NCBI GenBank assembly: GCA_009801015.1
Contig: VHZZ01000009.1
Span: 665,021 to 689,220, forward strand
DNA length: 24,200 bases
Direction of reading: 5' to 3'
Source: Silene noctiflora
Taxonomy: Eukaryota; Streptophyta; Magnoliopsida; Caryophyllales; Caryophyllaceae
Position 1 is the stretch's first letter, and every line of letters begins with the position of its first letter. Below are positions 16,892 through 24,200 of the stretch, piece by piece. The translations under genes and the position numbers were made by a program. The notes under the pieces were generated by a model. The model ran no database searches. It had not been told where the DNA came from and saw only the letters and a list, made by a program, of their open reading frames with translations.

Positions 16892-19800
16892 ATGAACCAA
16901 GATAAACCCAACTGGGAAGGTCTTCTCAAATGGAGTCTTTCCCATTCAGATGGTACTTTACCTCAGCGTCAACTCAGGTTTCCCCTTTAATTTCATTAAG
17001 CATATTTTAGGCAATTTTTGTTGTTTTTTTGTATGATTTTGTGATTTTTTTAATCTGGGTTTGTAATTGATCGTCTTATTTCATATGGGTTTAACCTAAA
17101 AATTGTTACTTTGTTGAACTTGTTGTAGTATTTTCTTGGTATTGAATATTACGGTTTATATGATGATTTTTTGTCGTAGTTGAATGAAGGAGAAATTGGT
17201 TTGGGTTTTTCAGAAACTGTGTAGTTTAAAATTCCGCTAATGTAGTTTGAAATTCGTATACAATCAAATGGAATAGCGGAAGTATGATGGTTGATGCTAT
17301 TAGTAGCGTTGTACTCCGTAAATTATGAAGATTATTGATTAAAGTTGGAATCTTTGGTAGAAAGTTTGGGAACAATGTTCGAAACGATTTGTTTCTATAG
17401 TTTAGTAACGTTGCAATTTTGTATGGAATTCGAGAAATAATGTATCATGCTAATCGCTGGGTATAGAATGTGAAGATTATTCATTACAGTTGCTATCTTT
17501 GGGTGGAAGCAATGTTGAAGGTGATTTGTTGTTGTAGACTTGTAGTTGAGTAAAGGATCAAATTTGGATCGGGTTTTGAGAAACAGTGTATTAGGCTAAT
17601 AGCAGCCTAGCAGGGTAGCAAAATGTGAAATTTATTGACTAAAGTTGCGGTCTTTGGGTGGAAGCAATGTTGGAAGTGATTTGTTGTTATAGTTGAATAA
17701 GCGATCAAATTTGTGTCGGGTTTTGAGAAACAGTGTATTAGGCTAATTGCAGGGTAACAACATATGGAGATTATTGATTTAAGTTGCTATCTTTGGGCAG
17801 AAACAATGTTGAAAGTGATTCATTGTTGTAATTGAATAAGGGAGCAAATTTGTATCGCGGTTTTGAGAACCATTGTATTAGGCTAAAAGCAGGGTGGTAA
17901 GTGGTAACATATAAAATTATTGATTAAAATTGCAATCTCCGGGCTGAAAGTTTGGAAACAATGTTGATGATGAGCTGTTGATTTAGATGAACAAGGGAGC
18001 AAATTTGCGTTTGTGTTTTGAGAAATAATGAGTGAGGCTAATAGCAGGGTAGTATAATACGAGTATTTTGATTGAGGTTGCAATATTTCTGTGGGAATAA
18101 ATGTTAAAAAGGCATAGAATTTAACCAAATAATGTCATAGACAAAGTACTCCGTAGCAAATTTGTATGCGTTTTTGAGAAACTATGTATTAGACTATTGA
18201 TTAAAGTTGCAATCATTTGGTGATTTAATTTAAGCAACAATAAGAAAATGAGGACGGGGAAGCGAGATTCAGCTTTGCTAAGTAGAAACTCTTGCTTGTA
18301 TAGTTGTATTGGTATTAAGTGATAAATGCGGGAATGATTGTTATATTTTGATCTAGAGTTGGGTGATATTGTGGAGAAAATATTTTCAGACATTAGGTTT
18401 TAATGGGATACAGTGTTCTCTACTATGGACTATGGAGTATTAAGTTATGCCAAAAAAATGGCGGGAGTGATTTGATGGTCTTTTGTTTGTAGGCAGCGTG
18501 AACGAAAGAAATTACTTATATTGAGCTACATATCTAAGGAATTATACTAAATTTTATTACCTACCTTTGGTAATTTTATCTCGTGGAGGGTAAATAACTC
18601 ATGGAAAAATTAATGTAAATGTATCTGTTGATTTAGAAACATGTGGAACTCATTAAGCTAATGCCAATAGAGCATTTTGTGCCACCGTTGACTTGACAAG
18701 AGTTCCATACTCCATCAATCTATTTGGTTTCGTATCAAATAACTGATGGTAGTCGTTAATGGCATAGAATTTAACCAACTTGCCCAGCATACATAACCTT
18801 TCTTTTATCTATGACTACCAGTGAGGAGGATCGGAGGTGGTTCATGGAAGCTATGCAGTCTCAGACTATTGATGTAGTGAAGCGCATGAAAGAGATCAGT
18901 CTAGTTATGCAAACTCCAGAGGAAGTTTTGGAGTCTCAAGGAGTAACTCCCACAGAAATTGAAGGTATTGCACATCACAAACGTTTAATTTTTGCCTTAG
19001 TGCATTAACTTGGCAAGTATTAAATGAGTGTCACTAACTTATCTTGGTGCTGTTTTTGTTAGACATGTTGGATGAGCTACAAGAGCATGTGGAGTCGATT
19101 GATATGGCAAATGGTAAGTTCAAATGACCATGAATGTTCCCCTCCCTCTTTGTTCCAGGCTGGCAGAATGTGCATTTTTTTTTTCTTTTCCTCATGCTTG
19201 AATTTCTAAGCGACACGTCATGTCCGAGAAATTGTATTTTCATGTTGCACTTCTTTTGTTGTGAGGCAAGTATCTGTTAGTTTTCGTTTCATAGGTGCAC
19301 AAATATTAGGTAAGTTGTATGTTTGTTTGCTTGGGTAAGTTCATACAATTACAGATAGTACTCCCACGGTCTTATCTAGACGTTAGAGCTTGCCCTGGAT
19401 ATTTTCTGTGTAATTGTGGGCTACCCTCTGTCTACTTTTCTGTCACATGCCACTCAGTCTCCCATATATTGATCTTCCTTGGGCCTAATCCAATCTGATG
19501 AAAATTAAGCTCGTTTTTTCGACAATTATATTGTGGTGTTTCTTCCTTTGGCTCTTGCCCTCGAGAGTCAGCCTTCCTCAAACTGCTGGGATTTAATGCT
19601 ACTATGAAAGTTTATTGTGGATTCCTTTTTAGCCATAAGTAAACCTCTTGGAATGATAGTGCTCTCAAAGATGCTGGTGAGCTTCGTCCCAAAATATAGC
19701 TTCTATTAGCCTATCGAGGGTGTTGCTCGTTCTGGACTCTTTCCCTTCGTCTCGAAGGAATTTGGTTGCTGGCTGTATCAAGTGTGTTGAGAGAAAATTT

Positions 19801-21514
19801 CCTATATATTATGAGGCAGCTCAAATAATCATACGAGAAGTGCCCGTGCAATTATTTTTTTTACCTTTTCAGAAAGGTCATGCACTCTTGCTGTACTGTT
19901 TTCATCCATATGTAGGCAAAGTAGTTTTGTAATTATCTTCGCAACTTTGATATTAACAATGTCTACAATCTTCAAATCGGGTAACGACATGCTAATTTTT
20001 TTAGTCTAAGCAACAGATTTATATTTTGTATGGCAGATCTATATTCAATTGGTGGATTGGGCCCTCTTCTTGGGTATCTGAAGAATCGACATGCTAATAT
20101 TAGAGCAAAGGCGGCAGATGTGGTGACAACTGTTGTCCAGAACAATCCAAAGAGTCAGCAACTAGTAATGGAAGCTAATGGGTTTGAACCACTTCTTACA
20201 AACTTCACTTCAGACCCTGATATGCATGTTCGTACACAGGCGCTTGGTGCGATATCATGTGAGTATGCTGCTCTTTCTTTCTTACAGTGATACATTACGT
20301 AAAACATGGTATCTGTGCTTTTTTGCCTGGGTACAATATTTACAGTGATTCATTGGTGGCTTGCAGCTTTAATTCGCCATAATAAGCCTGGAATTGCAGC
20401 ATTCCGTCTTGCAAATGGGTATGCAGCATTGAAAGACGCTTTGAGCTCTGATAGTGTACGATTTCAGAGGTACTAACTCTTAGTTGGTTGACACGTTTAC
20501 TATTTTACTTGAGAAATACTCACATGCATGTGAAATTGCATATCCTAAGGTCCTACTTTTTTTTTTTTCACTTTTATAACTTCTCGGTGCACCTCCACTT
20601 TTCTTCCATTTTGGGTTTTATGCATGCACATTACATTTACCTTTTGGTACTCGTGGCTTTTTTTTTGCTTTCATTTCCTTCGACTTTCTCACTTTTTCGT
20701 ATGCATACCCTCTACTCTACTAGCTTTTTATAACTTTTTCTTGTTGTAGCCATGGTATAAAATGCGGTAATAGACTAATAGTATTACCAAAACTGCGTGA
20801 GTCTGTAATTTCATGAGCCATTGTAGTTGTTGGAAATTTAAACAAAAAGGGCATCACCAAGTTGCTCTGTCTTTGGTCTCACTTACGACCTCTTTTTTCC
20901 CTCAAATGCTTACCGTCCTGTTCTTACTTCTTACTAATTGATCTTAGAGGACCTCACTCACACTGTCAACCGCTCATTTTTACAGGAAAGCCCTAAGTCT
21001 GCTCCATTATCTTCTAAAGGAAAACCAAGCAGATTGTACCGTTGTTACCGAACTTGGATTCCCTCGTATTATGATGCACCTCGCTTCTAATGAAGATGCG
21101 ACCATAAGAGAAGCCGCTATGCAAGGTATACTAGAACTTGCCCGTGGAAAACCCAGTGACATGCCTGGGAGCTTTGTGGATGAAGACGGGAAAATGAAGA
21201 AACTTCTCGAAGAACGTATACAAGGCATAAGCGCCATGTCAAAAGAGGAACTAGGTGCTAACAAAGAAGAGAGGCAGCTTGTGGACACACTTTGGAGGGC
21301 TTTCTACAATGAGCCTTCTTCCCTTGGGGAAAAGGGTCTCCTTGTTCTTCCTGGTGAAGAAGATGATGAGCTTCCACCAGATGTGGCCGGAAAGCTTTTT
21401 GAGCCGCCTCTTCGGGCCTGGGCTGCAAAGCGAGAACCCGAGCAGCCTTCTGAGCCGGAAAAGAAAGAAGCGCCTTTGTTGCTGGGGCCTGGACCTTCTA
21501 ATAGTTCCAGTTGA
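16892..21514 (+). CDS. Fes1A-like: Fes1A/HspBP1-type Hsp70 nucleotide-exchange co-chaperone, 6 exons, 377 aa
   Basis: Cytosolic armadillo-repeat factor that promotes ADP/ATP exchange on Hsp70; in Arabidopsis Fes1A supports acquired thermotolerance by protecting Hsp70 from degradation. Coding exons: 16892-16977, 18822-18964, 19063-19113, 20037-20258, 20367-20469, 20986-21514, all GT-AG with matching phases. The N-terminal Fes1 domain begins MNQDKPNWEGLLKWSLSHSDGT-like, then SEEDRRWFMEAM (29-40). Armadillo repeats span ~95-260: DLYSIGGLGPLLGYL, IRAKAADVVTTVVQNNPKSQ, RTQALGAISSLIRHN, RKALSLLHYLLKEN. A conserved helical region (LVDTLWRAFYNEPSSL-type) follows. The tail (~341-377) is Pro/Glu-rich and ends in Ser residues. 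Length is close to the Arabidopsis protein (~360 aa, from memory). Intron 1 (1.84 kb) is made of repeats. A loose GAA/TTC cluster at the leader would suit heat induction but is weak. Confidence 0.95.
17300..18240 (+). repeat. Degenerate 137-155 bp tandem repeat in intron 1 of the Fes1A-like gene
   Basis: A unit with ATTGATTAAAGTTGC, TCTTTGGG, AACAATGTTG, a TTGTTGTAGTTGAATAAG-like run, GAGCAAATTTG, TTTTGAGAAAC, TGTATTAGGCTAAT and GCAGGGTA recurs along the intron. The AATGTT landmark lies at 17374, 17511, 17666, 17805, 17960 and 18100 (steps 137, 155, 139, 155, 140). A weaker copy is visible before (~17175-17240) and a truncated one after (~18196). About six to seven diverged copies; non-coding. 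Confidence 0.85.
19114..20036 (+). other. Intron 3 of the Fes1A-like gene (923 bp)
   Basis: Long intron between the GTAAGTT donor at 19114 and the GGCAG acceptor ending at 20036. A frame at 19720-19932 is not supported by any domain. No transposon ends were recognised. Confidence 0.6.
20470..20985 (+). other. Intron 5 of the Fes1A-like gene (516 bp)
   Basis: GTACTAAC donor to TTTTACAG acceptor. It is strongly T-rich on the plus strand, with a poly-T run at ~20559-20569. No other feature seen. Confidence 0.6.
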
Positions 21515-21697
21515 AGTGTTAATGGTGTAGAGTAACCAACAAACTATTGTTTTTTGAGATATTAAACTCGCGCCACTTTTTGTCTTGTGTTTTTCTGATG
21601 GTTGTGTAATGCTCCATTTTAGTAAGCGCTTTTGCAAAAAACGGGTTGGTTAAACCTCGTATGTTATTTCTTTTTTTCTGGTTGCATGTATGTTGTA
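21515..21697 (+). other. 3' untranslated/terminator region of the Fes1A-like gene
   Basis: Only 183 bases separate the Fes1A stop codon from the duplicated target of the hAT element, so the polyadenylation region probably lies here or was displaced into the transposon. No strong AATAAA signal is visible. Confidence 0.45.
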
Positions 21698-22016
21698 TCT
21701 AGTACTAAAGTTAGCAATGGGCCGTGCTGGGCCAGCTCGCGTGCCGGCCCGTCGTGCTTTCCTCCAAAATTGGCCCGGGCCAGGCACGGAGATTGGGCTA
21801 GCCGTGCCGTGCCGTGCCCACTCACCCGAACCCCCGCCGTGGCCCGCTCTTGGCACGCCCAGTTTCGTCCTCGGGCCGTGCTTGGCCCATGGGCCGTTCG
21901 TACCTGGCATGTAGGCCAGTCCATGTGCCTTAAGTTTATTTCACTTTTTAAAAAAATATTGTATATTTTTAGTACTTTTTGTTTAATAAATGATAAAATG
22001 TTATATAATTGTTTTA

Positions 22017-22215
22017 TACTCCCTCCTATTCTATATTTTCTTCCCTATTTCCTTATTCGGTTATTCAGGTTTTCTTCCCTATTTCCTTTTTAGGGATGAT
22101 TTGTGTGGCCCAAATTCAGTGGCATGTGGGTAGTGTGTTTCGTGTGGTCCAAATTCACTTTCTTGTTTTTTGTGTAAAATGGAAAGTGGAAGAAAATATA
22201 GAATAGGAGGGAGTA
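22017..22215 (+). mobile_element. Stowaway (Tc1/mariner) MITE
   Basis: Element 22019-22213 (195 bp) starts CTCCCTCCTATTCTATATTT and ends with its inverse, AAATATAGAATAGGAGGGAG. It is bounded by the TA dinucleotide duplication (22017-22018, 22214-22215). The CTCCCTCC terminus, TA target and size are diagnostic. It is inserted in the middle of the hAT element. Confidence 0.92.
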
Positions 22216-22217
22216 AT

Positions 22218-23074
22218 TGTTATAAGGGTTTTTTTGTCAAACACAACCTTTAAAAAAACGAAAATTCCAAACACAACCTTTAAAAAAAAAGTTTGTCAAA
22301 CACAACCTTTAATAATTTTCTTTTGTCTCAAACACGACTTTTTTGGCAAGATTTCAGCAACTTCGTGACAACTTGAAATGGTGACTTTCGGTCGATGTTT
22401 GAGATAGCAAACGAGGTCGGTTTGAGGTGTTTTTGGACTCGCTGGAAAGGTGGGAATGCGAGCTTTCTAGGGCTTGTCAACACATTGGTCAAATGTGGCC
22501 TTATGTGGAGTATTTACGGTCACTTAAGTGTTTCGGATGCGAGAATTTACTTTGACTTTTTTGTTTGTTTTTCCCTCCAATTCACTCCCCTCGAACCATC
22601 ACTTGCACCCAACAACCACCACAAAAAACACAACTACGACGTTCCTTGCACTCCCCTGTACCTACATTCCAAATTTCAAACCAAACAAAGCATCCTAACC
22701 CAACAAAAAAACCACGAAAAACCCCTTAACCACTCACTATAAACCCAAACTTTCTGAGTATCCTTACTTTACACACCAATCGACCCCACATAAGGCCGTC
22801 TTTGACCACTGTGTTGACAACCCCATGAAAGCCTGTACTCTCGCCTTTCCAACGAGTCCAAAAACACCTCAAACCGACCTCGTTTGCTATCTCAAACATC
22901 GACCGAAAGTCACCATTTCAAGTTGTCACGAAGTTCCTGAAATCTTGCCAAAAAAGTCGTGTTTGACAAAAAAAAATTATTAAAGGTTGTGTTTGACAAA
23001 CTTTTTTTTTAAAGGTTGTGTTTGGAATTTTCGTTTTTTTAAAGGTTGTGTTTTGACAAAAAACCCTTGTTATA
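22218..23074 (+). mobile_element. Long-inverted-repeat (MULE-like) transposon with central non-repeat segment
   Basis: Arms of about 285 bp (22225-22509 and ~22785-23067) are near-perfect inverted copies. They start AGGGTTTTTTTGTCAAACAC and end with the complementary sequence. TGTTATA flanks both sides (22218-22224, 23068-23074), a 7-bp duplication; MULEs usually make 8-11 bp, so the family is likely rather than certain. Each arm carries three repeats of CAAACACAACCTTTA. The ~275-bp centre (22510-22784) differs in composition, A/C-rich on the plus strand, and might be captured host sequence. The element lies 3 bp beyond the TA of the Stowaway MITE. Confidence 0.82.
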
Positions 23075-23125
23075 ATTGCTATATTTTTAGTACGTTTTGT
23101 TTTATAATTGCTATATTTTTAGTAC
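23071..23125 (+). repeat. 32-bp tandem duplication inside the hAT element
   Basis: TATAATTGCTATATTTTTAG followed by TAC occurs at 23071 and 23103. A related ATATTTTTAGTACTTTTTG lies at ~21963 left of the nested elements, so this AT-rich segment belongs to the hAT interior. Confidence 0.7.
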
Positions 23126-23371
23126 TTTCGTGCCAATATTTGGGTCGTGCCGTGCCAAGCCCGTCGTGCCTGATTTGTGCCAGACCCACTCGTGTCTGGG
23201 CCGTGCCGTGCCTAGGCACGAACATTCGAGGAAAATCACGTCGGAGCCCGCCTCAAGCACGGTCGTGCAGGGCCCGTGCCGCCTCGAAAAACTCGTCGTG
23301 CCTTCCTCGGAGCTGTGCCGTGCCGTGCCGCCCGCCAGCCCACGGCCCGAATTGCCAACTCTATCTAGTAC

Positions 23372-23863
23372 CTCAGAGCTCACAGGAGTAATCTAGACCG
23401 CATTTTAAATTGGTCTCGAGTTAAATCATCTTCAAAATTAGGGAAGAAGTGTATAATTCTCGTTCAATTAAGAAACTGATCGTGTTTAGGCAAAAGACTT
23501 GAATGAAGGTCGTGGTATGATGGCTATACGAACAAACTATAGGTTGCGTACCTTGCAGGTTTTCTCATCTAGAGCAAGTCTCGAAAAACAAACCACTGTT
23601 TTAAATGAAATATTTTACAAACATTATTGAGCAGGACATTTTGATTAACAATATACTCAGATTCGTTACAGTGCGATTAAGCATTTACAGCACCAAAAAC
23701 GTAGTATAATTCAACATTTTTCTGTTCAAGAGTGCTACAAGAAATGTTACCGACCCAAAAGGAAAACAAAAGGGAGAAAACAGAGATAAAGTGCCACCAT
23801 TAAAATGACTACAAAAGTTGTCAATGGAGGCATGTACTAAAGTGTGTTTATACAACATTGCAT
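23372..23863. other. Region between the hAT element and the last exon of the edge gene
   Basis: No gene on its own. The part nearest 23863 is probably the 3' untranslated region of the minus-strand gene at the right edge. Nothing else was recognised. Confidence 0.4.
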
Positions 23864-24018
23864 CTACTCATCAAAAAACTGATGCTTAGGGCAATTTACA
23901 ATCCCACATTCTGATGGTTTCGAGTTTTCAGCAATGATTATATCTCTGCTTCCAAGCAAACCAACGCATCTATTCTTCTGCAAATTAAGATCGTCAGCTT
24001 CACAATCAATGCGTAATC
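23864..24018 (-). CDS. Last coding exon of an unidentified minus-strand gene (partial)
   Basis: On the minus strand a good acceptor (pyrimidine-rich TTTCTTCTAG, ending at 24019) is followed by an exon that begins in phase 1 and encodes 50 residues to the stop at 23864-23866: LRIDCEADDLNLQKNRC..., ending NCPKHQFFDE. It has four cysteines and an acidic start, and no motif I recognise. The rest of the gene lies beyond the right edge. It is convergent with the Fes1A-like gene, with the hAT element between them. A short uninterrupted frame of 60 codons could arise by chance, but the splice acceptor and balanced amino-acid composition favour a real exon. Confidence 0.5.
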
Positions 24019-24105
24019 CTAGAAGAAACAGACGTTGCAAAAACATTATAGTGGAGCAATGTCAACACTTGGTACATGACAAATTATTTCTCTATAACAA
24101 AGAGC

Positions 24106-24200
24106 TACTCCCTCCGATCCAGACAGATGGTAACACTTACCTAAAATGGATGATCCACACCAATGGTAACATACCATATTTGGCATGAAAAAGACTAAAT
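24106..24200 (+). mobile_element. Stowaway-type MITE, left end (runs off the window)
   Basis: TA followed by CTCCCTCCGATCCAGACAGA at 24108 is a typical Stowaway/mariner MITE terminus. The other end is outside the window. If the exon at 23864-24018 is real, this MITE lies in the neighbouring intron. Confidence 0.65.

Larger units (their letters stand above)
21698..23371 (+). mobile_element. Non-autonomous hAT transposon with perfect 8-bp target duplication, host of two nested elements
   Basis: Element 21706-23363 (1658 bp) is flanked by TCTAGTAC on both sides (21698-21705, 23364-23371). Terminal inverted repeats: the left begins TAAAGTTAGCAATGGGCCG; the right, read inverted, begins TAGAGTTGGCAATTCGGGCC. 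Both ends carry ~200 bp of GC-rich subterminal sequence packed with GCCGTGCC / GGCACGG motifs, as in many plant hAT elements, where such motifs bind transposase. Their apparent frames are compositional artefacts. No transposase is present. Inside lie a Stowaway MITE (22019-22213) and a long-inverted-repeat element (22225-23067); removing both leaves ~620 bp. Confidence 0.88.

Noticed and set aside
21007..21637. Minus-strand frames opposite the last Fes1A exon
   Set aside because: Antisense shadows of a conserved coding exon.
21632..22093. GC-rich frames at the left end of the hAT element as a gene
   Set aside because: The translations come from GCCGTGCC-type subterminal repeats, appear in several frames and both strands, and are explained by the transposon end.
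22987..23396. GC-rich frames at the right end of the hAT element as a gene
   Set aside because: Same repeat-driven composition as the left end; no domain.

Overview
This is nuclear DNA from a dicot plant. It carries five complete genes, most with GT-AG introns, separated by AT-rich intergenic DNA full of small transposable elements. A Caryophyllales origin (pink/beet/spinach order) is my guess, from the style of the tRNA-derived SINEs and recurrent ACTCCGTA-type snippets; it is not proven. Six single N bases (289, 456, 504, 7698, 14769, 15586) are ambiguity codes. None disrupts a coding frame; the one inside a gene (7698) falls at a third codon position.

Layout: (1) 1-1200: a possible minus-strand gene start at the edge, a Helitron-like 3' end, and the promoter/5' leader of the next gene. 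(2) 1223-4869 (+): a seven-exon DHHC S-acyltransferase (PAT16-like, 292 aa). (3) 5989-8394 (-): a six-exon LAC17-like laccase (578 aa) with all four copper motifs, convergent with the PAT gene. (4) 9728-10304 (-): a two-exon, plastid-targeted DnaJ-type zinc-finger protein (130 aa). (5) 10305-12960: intergenic, with SINE remnants and a hAT-type MITE. (6) 12961-13704 (-): an intronless RING-H2 protein of RDUF type (247 aa). (7) 13905-16760: a MITE, then a 1.4-kb solo LTR with a perfect 5-bp target duplication and an ordered array of palindromes, then a SINE. (8) 16892-21514 (+): a six-exon Fes1A/HspBP1-type Hsp70 co-chaperone (377 aa) with a large first intron built of degenerate 140-155 bp repeats. 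(9) 21706-23363: a hAT element with a perfect 8-bp duplication, itself carrying a Stowaway MITE and an 843-bp long-inverted-repeat (MULE-like) element. (10) 23864-24018 (-): the last coding exon of an unidentified gene that continues off the right edge.

The genes do not form a pathway: membrane protein S-acylation, lignin-type phenol oxidation, plastid protein folding, ubiquitination and Hsp70 nucleotide exchange are independent functions. From memory, the PAT16-like and Fes1A-like genes are also near neighbours in Arabidopsis (At3g09320 and At3g09350), which would make this an ancient syntenic block diluted by insertions. I found no previously undescribed gene system. The most distinctive signals are the two-block palindrome array inside the solo LTR, the nested transposon complex, and the repeat-built first introns of the PAT and Fes1A genes.
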